DNA of 64,000 bases from Pictodentalium vernedei (GCA_031216915.1 CM062297.1:831001337-831065336), one strand, 5' to 3'. Counted from the stretch's first letter, positions 46,413-58,023 are shown. Numbers and translations are program-made. The notes: generated from the sequence alone by a model not told the origin.

Positions 46413-47101
46413 AAATTATTGAAGTTTGGTGCAGATGGTAAAATGTATCAATGAATTAAAAGCATGTATGATTTGACCTTATCATGTGTTAGGATAAACA
46501 ATGGCTTAACTGACATGTTCACGTGCAAGTCAGGCGTAAAACAAGGGGACAACTTGTCGCCGACAATGTTTACTCTTTTCATGGATGACTTAGCACGCTT
46601 GATTATTGATGTAAATAAAGGCGTTTCCATTGGAATAACAAGCGTGTCAATTCTACTGTATGTAGATGACATAGTTTTAGTCAGTGAGAATGAAAACGAT
46701 TTGCAAGCAATGCTTGACATTGTTTCTAGTTGGTGTTGAAAATGGAAAATCTTGATTAACAGGGAAAAAACAAAAATTGTGCATTGTAGGAACGCTAGAA
46801 TACGACGAAGTCAATTTTCCTTCAAACTGGGTGAATGCGATTTGGAAATAGTGGATAAATATAAATATCTCGGGGTGGTTTTAAATGAGTTCAGGGATTA
46901 CACCGATACTGGAAATGTGTTAGCTCAAGCTGGAAGTAGAGCACTCGTCGCCATGATTTCTAAGATATACCCATACAAATATATTGGATTTGCAAAGTAT
47001 CAGAAATTGTATGAAAGCTGTGTTACACCAATACTTGATTACGATCCGGGGTATGGGGGTTCAAAAAATTAGCATGTATCGACACAGTACAAAATAAAGC
47101 C
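46413..47101 (+). pseudogene. LINE A ORF2, part 2 (RT palm and thumb)
   Basis: The frame resumes after LINE B at KLLKFGADGKMYQ and continues through GVKQGDNLSPTMFTLFMDDL and ILLYVDDIVLVSENE (the YADD box here reads YVDD), then VDKYKYLGVVLNEFRDY and YESCVTPILDYDPG. One TGA follows SSWC. The end, DTVQNKA, is cut by the TTAA element. Confidence 0.88.
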
Positions 47102-48063
47102 TTAAGGGGCTATATAAGTAATGGAATTTTGTTTATTTTGAAATTCTCACCTCTCATATTACTTAAATTCAGATTAAATATACACAAATTATACATCAAA
47201 ATGAAGGTTAGGATGTATAGAACACGAACCACATATATAATCAACTCACAGGATTGACAGGAGACACCACTGGTTCCTGGAAGTCTGCTATCGTATTCGT
47301 ACCGAAACTGATAATAAAATAATATTTCGCAAGAACAACTCGTGGCCGAATGTGCTTCAGATATTCAATAACAAAGCTAGGCATTCAAAACACTTTCTAG
47401 TGCAGCGACAGGACTTTATATTGGAAAAGGACAACACTGTCTGCATTTTTTATTGAAGATGGTTTCCATGTTCGACAGACATGCGCAAATGACTCGATAC
47501 CACGAATTTCCATCGAAAAACAAAATCGTAATTAAGAAATTTCAACAGGTATTATGTTACCTTGCACTGAATATGGCAACTGTGCAAACTCTATCTAATA
47601 GCAGTACACTGTATGAAGGCGATCTTTTTCATTATTTGATTTTAGACGGCGTTGTTTTTACACGTTTTTCCGTCCTATGACGTCGACCGGAAATCGAAAG
47701 TATACTCATACGAAAACAAAAGCAAAGGCTTTGGGAAATTTTCCCCATGCAGCTCTGTCGCCGTGCTTTGAAGAATTTTGCCACCCTAGCTTTGTTCTTG
47801 GATATGTAAAGCACATTTGGCCACAAGTTGTTTTCGTGAAATGTTATTAAATTATCAGTTCTGGTGCGAATACGGCAGCAGACTTCCAGGACCCAGTGGT
47901 GCCTGCAGTCGACTCTGTGAGTTGATTACACGTGTTTCGTGTTCTATACATCCTAACCTTCATTTTGATGTACATTTTGTGTATATTTAATTTGAATTGA
48001 AGGAATATCAGAGGTGAGAATTTTCAAAATAAACAAAATTTCATTACTTATATAGGCCCTTAA
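47102..48063. mobile_element. 962-bp element with long terminal inverted repeats at a TTAA site
   Basis: The left end TTAAGGGGCTATATAAGTAA and right end TTACTTATATAGGCCCTTAA are inverted. The match continues inward for about 350 bp with substitutions and small indels: the GAAGGTTAGGATGTATAGAAC block at 47204 and its complement at 47955; CCTGGAAGTCTGCT at 47276 and its complement at 47880. Only some 150-200 bp in the middle is unpaired. Removing the element and one TTAA joins LINE A as NKALRYYLGVHRFTP, matching LINE C. TTAA targets are used by piggyBac and Kolobok; the GGG termini fit Kolobok better. No transposase. Confidence 0.88.
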
Positions 48064-48784
48064 GGTATTACTTAGGTGTTCACAGGTTTACACCAACGCT
48101 GGCGGTAATCGGTGAAATGGGATTAACTCAGTCAATTGAAAGGAGATGGATTAATATGCTTCGGCTTTGGAACCGATTGGTAAACCTTGATAGAAATCGT
48201 CTATTATATAAAATAGTTCTATGGGATTATGAAAGCAGCGAAAATGGAAGGTGTTACGAGGTGAAGAGTATATTTGAAAACTTGGAGAAATTGTCTGTAT
48301 ACGAGCATAAACTCCCGTATAATATAAAGGAGTCTGAAACCAAACTCAAAAGTAATAGCAATTTTAAATGGTTAAGTAGTATTACTTCTGTCCCAAAGCT
48401 TCGAACATATATTACTTTCAAAGATGCTTATCAAACAGAAAAAACGATATGAAAGGTCTGTAATGGCCCAATTTAGATGTGGAGTTCTCCCACTGCGGGT
48501 TGAGACTGGTCGATATAAAAATGAAAAAAATAGCAGACAGACTATACTTGTTTTGAATTAGGAACGAAATTGAAGATGAATTCCATTTCTTACTGAAATG
48601 CACATTCTACTCCGATTTGAGAGAAAATCTTATGAAATACGTTTCAGATACCCATGATCAGACTATACTTCCTCTTGATAGTAGCACTTTGAAAATGTTA
48701 CTTGTAAATTACCCTCAACAAACTGCTACTTATCTCACAAGAGCTTATGATAGGAGAAAACGGTCCCTTTATAATGCGTCTTAA
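48064..48784 (+). pseudogene. LINE A ORF2, part 3 (C-terminal region)
   Basis: Starts YYLGVHRFTPTLAVIGEMG and continues MGLTQSIERRWINMLRLWNR (48117-48452), parallel to the LINE C segment CIERRWINMVRLWNKLINM. After a frameshift near 48450 come FRCGVLPLRVETG and a damaged Cys/His tail, ending in a TAA at 48782. Confidence 0.85.
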
Positions 48785-48948
48785 GACATAATCGCGTTGT
48801 CATTTATGTGAAGTATTTGGAACTGGAAATTAAATAATTCATTGTCTTTTATGTTTCTCATTCATCGAAACCCCATGGGGAATTAATGACCCGGCTTGAA
48901 CGTTGATCCGGTAACCTGACGCAACGGCCAAAACCGGTGAGAGTAATA

Positions 48949-49797
48949 GTAAGTAAGTAAGTAAGTAATCTTTTATTTCTGTGACATGTGTATTGTACAT
49001 TTATCCAACATTATAAGAAAAAAACAATTATGTGATTACACCCGGCCTATTAGGCCTATATGTCACACTTTTTACCTCGTTGATTACATCCACATTGCGC
49101 AAAGGTAGATGGAAAATAGTCATTATATTAACGCCCTTCCCTGAACTCGTCTCTCTTCGCTGTACATAATGGTACAGGGAAGAGAGAGGAGTCCAGCTAG
49201 TGGCGCATTGATAATTAGTACATGGTTTGGTTTCATAAAGAGGGTGACCAATTACTTTTCCAAAAAAGCATCAGTTATATAGTGCATTTCTTCTTTTTGA
49301 AAACGCATTTAGGAGTAATACATGAGAATAGCTATTTAAACTTTAGTTGTCTCCCAGAGCCCATCTTACTAAGGCGATGACTTGTATTCTCGAATTCTGC
49401 TTGCCACGGATGGATGGTTGGTAGGTACCGATGGTAAATGATGTTTGTGTAATGACCCTGTTAGAGAAAACAAGACATGACTGCCTTTATACAAGGCATG
49501 TGTGTGTGGAAGGATGAATGTGTGTAGTAAGAGACTGAGTGAAAGAGAGAGAGTGATAGGGGGGGGGGGGGGTGGATAAAATACTAGGTGGGGAGGAGGA
49601 TACAGAGGTGGGTTGGGGTGGTAGTCGAATTGGGGTGTATGATTGTGACGAGCGTTCATTCGAGCATGCGAGTTAGTAATGGTTAATCTAACATGACATG
49701 TAGGTCAAATTGGCCGGGTGCATTATTGTAAAGGTAAAAGGTATTGAATCTGTTGCACATGTCACGCTAATAAAGAATTACTTACTTACTTACTTAC
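48949..49797. mobile_element. Possible TIR element ending in (GTAA)n / (TTAC)n
   Basis: The left end GTAAGTAAGTAAGTAAGTAA continues TCTTTTATT..TGTGACATGTG. The right end is its reverse complement with few changes (CACATGTCACGCTAATAAAGAATTACTTAC..). The terminal match is about 45 bp. The interior (849 bp) has no recognisable gene. It contains a hairpin at 49150-49185, a G run of 14 at 49559-49572 and T/G-rich low complexity. It could be a non-autonomous DNA element, or two retroposon tails facing each other. Confidence 0.55.
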
Positions 49798-50090
49798 GAG
49801 CAGTTCTTCTATGTAATGAAATCGAAGAAAATAAATAAGTTTTATTCTTTGAGAAATGTTCTACCTATGTACATATAATAGGTGTTCTTTGAGTGATATC
49901 ACTATTCCTTAATGGAAAACAATCCGAGAAACGATTACTTTGAAATGTTTTTTGTTTAATTCTAGTATATGTTTCCTACCAATATTGTTATTTTATCCGA
50001 TATTTTGAAAAATATTTTTAGGTATTAGGAAATTAGGCAGGCAGCTATCATCAAATCAAAGGCTTCAGCATCTAGAGGTGAAATGAGATA
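49798..50090. other. No gene recognised
   Basis: Short AT-rich intronic stretch between the possible TIR element and the ~118-bp satellite. Confidence 0.4.
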
Positions 50091-50094
50091 ATCG

Positions 50095-50790
50095 ACTCTT
50101 CTTGCGGGTGGGGCAAGGTGGCATCAAAAACTCAAGTTTTGGAAAGGTATTCATGTGGTATATCATGTTAAAGGTCTTAACGAGTATAGTTCGAATATTT
50201 GGAATTTACTCCTCACCGTGGGGGTGGGGGCTGAGGGGCTTCAAAAACTCAAGTTTTAGAAAGGTAGGAATTCGATATATCATTTAATTGTCTTGACTTG
50301 CATACTCCAAATAGTGGTATTTGCCCTCCCCGAGGGGGGCTGAGGGGCATCAAAATCTCAAGTTTTAGAAAGGTTGTCATGTGATATATCATTTTAAAGG
50401 TCTTGACGCATATAGTCCGAATATTTGATATTTGCCTCTCCCCGAGGGGGTGGAGCTGATGGGCATCACAAACTCAAGTTTTAGAGAGATTGCCATGTGA
50501 TATATGATTTTAAAAGTCTTCACGCGGGTAGTCCGAATATTTGGTATTTGCCCTCCCTAGGGACGGGTCCTGGGCTAAGGGGTAAGACAACAAAAACTCA
50601 TGTTTTCGAAAGGTTTTCATGTGATATATCATTTTAAAGGTCTTAACGTGTGTAGTCCGAATATTTGGTATTTGCCCCTCCCCGATGGTGGGTCTGAGGG
50701 GTAAGGCATCAAAACCCCAAGTGTTAGGAAGGTAGTCACGTCACGTATCAAATTAAAGGGTTCGATCCATAGAGTTCTACTCTGTGCGAT
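50095..50790. repeat. Tandem satellite, ~118-bp unit, six copies
   Basis: The unit consists of AAAACTCAAGTTTTAGAAAGGT, TCATGTGATATATCATTTTAAAGG, TCTTAACG..TATAGTCCGAATATTTGG, and TATTTGCCCCTCCCCGAGGG..GGGGCTGAGGGGCATC. Copies begin near 50128, 50248, 50358, 50470, 50595 and 50710. The similarity fades at 50790. Confidence 0.88.
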
Positions 50791-50939
50791 CGACCATCCC
50801 AAATGTGTGTGGGTCTTAAGGGGCAAAACAAACAAAACTTTGTAAGCTTTATTTTTGTGAAAAAATACTGAGCGGCTTAACCCTGTTGTCGTTTGTATGA
50901 CTGTCACACTGAAGATGTCTCCAGTTTTTATGTGTTCCC

Positions 50940-51250
50940 ATCACGGGCCATTAAACTAATTACCACCTACTGATTCTAAGATCCGTTTTTGTTATACCCG
51001 AAACCTGGGGTGATGTCATCGGGGACATATGGTCAAAATATTAAAATGCGTCACATTTTTTCTGAAATTTTAGTATGTTGTAGAGCTTAAACCATTGAGG
51101 GATAGTTAAGATTTTGTTTTTCGATTCGGCGCCATTTTGACTTTTTTTACGTCACTATTTCTGACATATTTCATTAAAAACGAGCGACTTACAGTTAAAA
51201 CTAGAAGTTCTGTCATGGAATGCACACAAATAGCACGTCGATCTGCGCGT
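50940..51250. repeat. Dispersed repeat, distantly matching 60240-60480
   Basis: ATGTCATCGGGGACATATGGTCAAAATATTAAA..CTGAAATTTTAGTATGTTGTAGAG resembles GACGTCACAGGTGATAGGGTCAAAATTTAATT..TGGAAATTTTAGTGTGTTGTGGAA at 60295. The following TTTTTCGATT..CATTTT block is in the same order in both. Confidence 0.5.
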
Positions 51251-52093
51251 TAATCTACGCGTTATGGCCTTAGTAAGGCTATCAAATTATGTACATATGG
51301 CCTGTGCACAAGCAATGTTTCAGCCAATGGATCCTCCGGGTAACCCAGAGGTCCATTAGCAGAAACATTGCCTGTGTTTGCTATGTGAAACCAGGAGAAC
51401 CTGCCGTGCTTTGGATGTCATTCGATATGGCAATTTCGCGCAATTCCTATGCACAATTAAGCTTAGATAAGCGCACAGTTCGTGACAGGACGTCTAGTTT
51501 TAACAGTAATAAGTTAAGAGATGACACAACCTTCCCCTCGTTGTTGATCGATTAGGCGTTGGCAGTGCTTCGTTGAACGGTGCCGTAATGTTCAGCAAAA
51601 TACCTGTATCATTTACTCCTTATTAAAAGTATTACTAGGAAGAGTTTATTTCCTGCTTACAATGAACTATTTTATTTTTAAGCATCTAATGACTTATAAC
51701 GCTCTAACAAACACAGTTTTATCTCCCTCAATACAGCCTAAATGTTGATGCTGATGTGGCGCTAAGCACCAGTACATAATAAAATTAATTTATTTACAGT
51801 TTTCATACTGTTCGCTTATGAGAGAAGGAATGCCATTTTTGACTTATTTTCTTCTTGTCAAATATAGCTCATAGCTCTTCATTGAAACATAATTAACCAA
51901 TTCGTTTCAGTGATGAACAATACGTTGTTGGTTCGAACGGACAATAATTAACCAAGACAGAATTTATTTATGATGATGGGTAGATGTGGTTGTCATGTTA
52001 CGTAAATGGTAAACAATCATTGATTCTTAGGTAATATTTTGGCTTCATGAAAAAATACATTTGTTTTTCATAAAGGTTACATTTTTATTTCAG
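51251..52093. other. 3' part of the SLC16-like intron, no gene
   Basis: AT-rich intron sequence ending in a good acceptor (TTTTTATTTCAG at 52082-52093). The 88-codon frame at 51289-51555 shows no motif. Confidence 0.5.
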
Positions 52094-53146
52094 GTTTCGG
52101 ATTTTGTATGTGCTTCATCCCTGCTAATATAATGACAAGTTATTATTTCAAGAAATATATGCCTTTTGCTGTATGTTTTACCGAAGCAGGAGTGAGTTTT
52201 GGAGCATGCTTAATGCCACTTTTGGTTAATTTCCTGATAGACAAATACACATGGAGAGGATCTCTATTCATTATTTCGGGCATATGTCTCCAAACTGTAC
52301 TTTTTGGTGCCCTGTGTAGACCACCAACACCTTTGGACAAACCAGAGGACTCAAATAGCACACAGAATGAAGGACAACCTGAAAGCATGAATGACTCGAT
52401 TACAGTTGAGCCTTACTTGGAAACAGTTTGTGCGGCTGAAGGGATTGATAATGAAGGATACAATTGTCAGCAATACACTTTCGAGGCCGCAGGGATAGAA
52501 ACTACCCCAGAAATCAGTCAAAATGAACACTCAGCCACAATCACCACAATATCACCATTAGACCTAAGCACAGAGAAGCTCGCATGTCAGGAACATGATA
52601 CCTATGATCGGCTAAGACAAGTGACAGTGAGTAAATGCCCACCTTCTCGAAAATGTTTGGAAATTAAACACCCTTTTAAAACTTATTTTAAATTTATTAA
52701 AAACGTTGGATTTCTTGTGTACATTGTGAATTTTTTCTTCGTCAGTTTTGGTCTTGGAATGATTTATACTTTCTTGCCTGCATTTCTCACAAGCATAGAG
52801 TTAATTGACTCAGATGTAGCCATCCTTATGACGGTTCTGTTTGCAGCTGAAGGTCCATCTGCTATAATAACAGGAATACTTGCAAATACAAAGTTTATCA
52901 ATCGACAAATATTACACACTGTGGCAGTTATAGTTATGGGTATTTCATTCCCACTGTACAGCTTTACACACATTTATGCCATCTTATGTGTTCTTGTTGC
53001 CATTCTTGGTTGTTGCGCTGGAATAGTATTCACATTGCGATCCATCATTCCTATTGATTTAGTAGGGAAAGAAAATTTGCCTGATGCAATGGGAATGACA
53101 ACGCTAGCCAGCGGTGTTGGATTCATATGCGGACCGCCCGTCGCAG
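52094..53146 (+). CDS. Monocarboxylate-transporter-like (SLC16, MFS) gene, large exon (1053 bp)
   Basis: It opens in the phase left by the first exon (G + GT), reading GFGFCMCFIPANIMTSYYFK, the TM4-TM5 region with the usual SLC16 Y(F).KR/KY pattern. It closes at GPPVAG with donor AG/GTAAGT (53147), also phase 1. About 350 residues: TM4-TM6 (residues 1-75, ending ALCRPP), a long polar central loop (residues 75-185, Ser/Thr/Glu-rich), then TM7-TM11 from GFLVYIVNFFFVSFGLGMIY to ASGVGFICGPPVAG. The large intracellular loop between TM6 and TM7 is normal for the family. The final exon (TM12 and C-terminal tail) is not seen in the 10.8 kb downstream. The reading is uninterrupted, so the gene is probably alive. 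The substrate is unknown. Confidence 0.9.
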
Positions 53147-53554
53147 GTAAGTACTTTAAAAATATTTTCTACACACGCAATTCCAAGTGGTGCTAGTGGA
53201 GTACCGATTCTGAACTGAAACTTACTTTCTTTTTTGAAAATTGTTTTTGAGGAATCATCCTCTCTGAGTCTGCGGTGCCTATGTTTGTTTTCTGGAGGGG
53301 GTGGGGATTGATCACAAAGATCGTTCGGATTTTTGTTTTTGGGCAAACAGGGGATGGTGGCAGGTTTAGGTGTGAATGAAAATGTTCAGCCCTAATTTGT
53401 TTTCGCGGCAAATTGGAAAGGGGACAAGAATAATTGTTTATTTTAAAATGGTTAAATACTGTATTTTCCCCATTTTTTATCCGCAAGGAGTAATACAACG
53501 TGCGCCTATTGTATTTGGAATAGTCCTTCGTGTATCACTTTCTTAAACTGCAGT

Positions 53555-54960
53555 TGGAATTTTAGCATACATCTTGCCATACAATTCACCAGTGATTATT
53601 CGCCTCGCACTATCAACATTCTTGATGTTTCGGTTACTCTTCAAGAACGGAAGAATGTGTACAGATTTATTTACTAAACCCACTAATATTCATTAATATC
53701 TGCTGTCAACTAGTTGTCATCCTAACCATAGTAAGTGGAGCTTTCCATACAGCCAGTCACTCAGAATCCTTCGTATTTGTTCGAATCTTACCACTACGAA
53801 GATTCGTTGTGACGAACTTGCAAATTATCTGGTCCGCAGAGGATACAGCAGGAGGAGAGTTAAGGCTCAGGTTGAAGGGCTACCACTACTTTTCAACATC
53901 CCCAGCCTAAGCCTATTTTTGAGGCCTCTCACGGGGTTTACTTTACTGTTGAGTTTCATCTTGGGGTACCTAGAAGCAAGGGCATTTTATGTAAATATAT
54001 TACCATTCTATACCAGTCGGAAATGATGATGGCGGCGGTTCCATGTGTTTCCATCGTTAGCTTAAACAACCTCCCGATTTGGGGAAAATACTCGTTAGAG
54101 CTAGCAGGGTGAAATGTTGTGACAAAAGGCATGGCGTTCTGTGCTGGTGGACGACTTCACCATTCCATTAAATTCACTGCAGAAATCTCTTCGGATATCA
54201 CCGATATTTGCTTCCATATAGTTGCCATCCCAGTCACAAACATTCCGTACAGTCTCGCTATCAGAATCAAGAGAATCTGTTCTGAGCCCGCTGACAAGGC
54301 AGCTGTTTTTTCTGAACATCGATCTCATCTGGTAAGCCGTAACTACAAGCGAGAACTGGTTGGCACTGCCATGACAAGAGCTGATGCGCTACCACATGAC
54401 GACCTGTTACGATATCGCCCACCAGCACAGAACGCGTGCATACCTTTTGTCACAACATTTCACGCAGATCTTTAAAATCTTTTTTTTACTTCGACAACAC
54501 TGGACGCTTATTGAGAATGATCCAGCCTTATCCGAAACATTTCCCAAGACTCCAGTCGTGGCTTGCTTTCAGGCGTCCAAACCATTTACGAGATTCTTGT
54601 TCGCGCCAGCTTCAGTCCAGTCTATTCTGAACTTGGTGTCAGATAAGCCCGTGGAAAAAACGGCTGTAAAACGTGCACCATGATGCCTACATCCGATTCA
54701 TTCAACGGCACCAGTACTGGGGAATCTTTTAGAATTTTTTGCCGCGTCACCTTCAAAGTTCAAATGTGATCTTTCTACTTCAATGTGGATTTTGTCAAAT
54801 CCAGTATGACGGCGCAACCTGTACATCGTTTTACACACGTGCGAATAACCACAGGTCATTAAAAAAATGGAGATATTACGCGACACTGCATGTCAACGGG
54901 TCACTCCTTTACTTCTGTTCGGGCCTTCACCATTGGTTCCGTGCCTGACTGGCCAAAAGC
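53555..54960 (+). pseudogene. Penelope-like retroelement remnant (RT end and GIY-YIG endonuclease)
   Basis: Plus-strand pieces in shifting frames read ILDVSVTLQERKNVYRF (about 53600, the end of the RT palm), ESFVFVRI..LANYLVRRGYSRRRV (53770-53870, the typical C-terminal RT/linker of Penelope-like elements), HFTQIFKIFFLLRQHWTLIE, ALSETFPKTPVVACFQASKP (54450-54600). Then SNVIFLLQCGFCQIQYDGAT with ANNHRS (54739-54870), a damaged GIY-YIG region with the CX2C/LIxC..C...YxG pattern. Such elements use a single ORF for RT and nicking endonuclease. Many stops; only the C-terminal half is present. It lies 0.4 kb after the second SLC16-like exon, in the next intron. Confidence 0.8.
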
Positions 54961-57340
54961 CGAAGGCTTTGCCCAGGAAACGTTATAGATCGAACAGCTA
55001 TGCACGTACAGGCCTCTCGGTCTCAACCGAACTTCAAACCATTCTCAAGCAGGGACGAATCGTCCTCTCGGTTTCCACGCGATTCGGGGTGCTTTCACGC
55101 GGTCTAGGCACTCGACAAAGATACCTAACTGTATATCACAGATCGCAGTACTAATTCTAACAATTTCAAGCGACTGCACTTAGCGGCCTGGACACATTTT
55201 TCTGTCCTACGCTACTATTTTCTACGTCTAAAATGTTTTTTTTTGTCTATTTACACCTTTTTCGCCATTAATCCTACCCCGGAATCTGTTCACTTTTAAC
55301 TTCTGGCGATCATCTAAGTGTTTTAGGCAGCGTCGAAACCCATTGGCAATGGTTTTGTAGATTCAAATTTTACTTAACCGCTTCCCTGCACCCGTAACAG
55401 TGAATAGCAAGCCTTTAGTGGCCATATCCTATAGCGTGTGCAGTCCTAGCACATCCCCAGGCTGTTTCGCACCATCTAGAGAAAGACCAAACTCTATAAT
55501 TTCCTCCTATCGGACAACTTGGTGCATTTGTAGGCGACGGACTGCATTTGTTTTTAAATCATCCATTTATCATACTTTCATGTAAAACATGTATCTTGAC
55601 ATTTCAAAATTCCAGTTCCTTTTAATTTTCGAAGGGTATATTAATATCAGGCTTCACCGGGAGTTAGAACTTACTAGAATACTTATCAGTATTTGTCTAA
55701 CAGTTTTTTTTTTCTACTTTGACCGCGGTTTCTTTTCTTTTCGGGTTGTGCTACACACTAGTTTAGTCAGAACTTGGCTTCCGAGAACTTTTATCGCCAC
55801 ATTTCATTTCTTTCGTCGTCTGTGTGTATTTTTTTCTTAATGTGTCTATACGCTAAAGAAGGTCTTCATCAGACCAGAAGCTAGGTGAATATCGCAGTTC
55901 CTGTGCTGTTTGAGCTTTATCTAGACAAATTTCTTTCGCTTTAGGCTCTTGCATCTCTCAGGTCCAGCACACTTGAAACATATTTCTTTTATCAGAATAT
56001 AAACACATATATATATTATTTTTCTTAAATAGTCCTTGCGGAGCGAATCCCAACTCAAAGGAATTCTAGTAATTTGTTGGAATAGAGTCAGGAAACTTTC
56101 TGGTTTTAAATTACACAGGGGAAGCGTTAAAACTGTTTTGCGTGAAAAATCATTGAAACTTTATTTAATTTTAATAAAACCAAAAATATGCGTACTTTGT
56201 CGTTTCGGCCCTTTGTTTGTGGATTAAGTTTCGTGTTTCATTACCCATTCTAGCCACCCTTGATTCATGCCTAACTACCTCCAATCAGCTTAGTCTCTTA
56301 CTTGGGTGGTGCGGGGAGTTGGGTGGGGGATGGGGGGTTGTCGACTGACCGAAAATACCCCAAATACTTAAAAATATCCAAATGTACCCTAAAATTCTGA
56401 CACTGTCTCCAAAACTGATACAGTCTCACGAAGGCCTGGGATACAGTGGTATATCCATGAGAGTGGAGGCTGGAGGAGCCTTGCCGCGACCCCCCTCCCC
56501 CCAGCTAAACTCCCAATGCCCCATCAAATCTGAATTCCACTATTTGCATGGGAGTTAACCTACCGCGCTTGACGTTTCTACGCAGCTCAAAATTGCCACA
56601 TCTTTCAAAATATCACCGGAGATCTCTTTTAAAAAATATCCCCTTTTCTGAATCCGACAAATCTCCTTGCACCTTTTCCAGTTACAATCCTTCGATCTAC
56701 GTGATATGCCTTAGGCATAAAAATGCTTGGACGTGTGCTTCCTCAAATATAGAATTCTGGCTACTCGCCTTCTTAGGTGTAATTGATTGGCCGTTATGGT
56801 AGAGGGAGACATTTGTGTAACCGTGTCGGGGTGGGGTGATGGGGGCTGGGGGCACTTGCAACCGCCTACCTATCCCTACACAGTAAAGCCTTCATTTATC
56901 CACTGACCCGAAACTTATTTTGATTTCAATAGAATCCCATCGGCCACAAGTATTTCGCAATCATATGCATTTCTAAAAAAATCATATAGTTTTACCACAG
57001 ATGAAATTATCACTGTAATCCCAAAATGCCGTGTGTTCACCATTATCACAACATAATATCTAATGTTTCCAGACATGTTGCTGCTAGAATTTTATAAAGA
57101 AATTATCCCGTACTTTCAGTATGGAGACACGTCATACATGTACATACTCCTACGCCTGATATTTGTGACTGCATTTTCACGAGAAGCAAATATTCGCACG
57201 TGATTCGAAGTCACTGGCCTACATCGGGAAGAAAAAATCAATTATCTCGATCGCAACATTTTCTTTTTTTTTCTTTGAAGGCATTCCCAAGGCATGTTTT
57301 GATTAATACACGTAAATTGTCGTGACGCAATGCTGCCCTG
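54961..57340. other. No gene recognised; possible tail of the Penelope-like element
   Basis: 54960-55160 still looks like decayed element sequence. TTCATCAGACCAGAAGC at 55867 resembles the CTGATGAAG-type 3' region of some Penelope elements, but this is weak. The rest (55.9-57.3 kb) has only short frames, with no motif or splice pattern that would place the missing last SLC16 exon. Confidence 0.4.
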
Positions 57341-57570
57341 CCTCTTGTTTGGGCCTAATTAGCATGTGCGGACTCAAAATTGGTCATGCTGGGAGCGAAT
57401 CGGCCATGAGCCTTATTTCCAGGAGACACCACCCCATGCCGTCATGACTTCGCCGAAGGCATTCCAAGGCATGCCCTCGTAACAAATGTAATTGTCGTGC
57501 ACATACATTTTCCCATGAAAATGCTATTGCAACTACATCACCAAGGCCTGCCTTCTTCGAAAGCATGTTT

Positions 57571-57753
57571 TGATAAATACAGATTATCATGATAATGTGC
57601 ATGTCCTGTGATTTGTATCAGATTTGAGGTGGTGTGCGGAATGGGATCACAACGAGCCGGCTTTGCCGCCGAGTTGTGATCCCATTCTGGACACAACCGA
57701 GAATCTGGTGTAAATCACAGGATATGCACATTATCATGATAATTCATTTATCC
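57571..57753. repeat. 183-bp palindrome with TTATCATGATAA arms
   Basis: Arms TGATAAATACAGATTATCATG..GTGCAT.TCCTGTGATTT and GGAATGGGATCACAAC pair with GTTGTGATCCCATTC..AAATCACAGGATATGCAC..TTATCATGATAATTCATTTATC, around GAGCCGGCTTTGCCGCC. The middle of each arm is imperfect. It is probably a hairpin MITE inserted into the repeat family around it. Confidence 0.75.
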
Positions 57754-58021
57754 AACAATTCTGTCAGATAAACAGATTAAATCTTAAATTATCAATACGG
57801 CTTTGGTACTTAGCGTTGGGCGAGAAAAAGTTTTTAAAAAAAAACCATATTGTATGGAACAATATTGTTGTGCACTTTAATAAACAATGAGTAACGCGGT
57901 CACCGCAAATTTTCAAAGTTGCGTTATAAAATTATTCACTCTCAATATCACTTCCAAAAATTCTACGCTTGAATTTCCAAGTGTATAATATTTTATTGTA
58001 CAGTTTCTATTTACTGAACGT

Positions 58022-58023
<2 letters not shown>

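Larger units (their letters stand above)
37539..48900 (+). mobile_element. LINE A: non-LTR retrotransposon split by three later insertions
   Basis: A two-ORF LINE of the same family as LINE C. It has a 5' UTR (about 37540-37746), ORF1 (37747-38613) and ORF2 from about 38650. It is split by a SINE (40523-40884), LINE B (41107-46405) and a long-TIR TTAA element (47102-48063), and ends near 48840-48960. Its own sequence adds up to about 4.7 kb. The 3' end may carry a short (GTAA)n tail at 48949, which is shared with the next element, so the exact end is uncertain. Confidence 0.88.

Noticed and set aside
47453..47826. Two ORFs (75 and 64 codons) inside the long-TIR element
   Set aside because: They lie partly in the inverted repeats and show no transposase motif.
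50095..50790. CRISPR-like repeat array
   Set aside because: The units are contiguous diverged satellite copies without unique spacers, in an animal genome.
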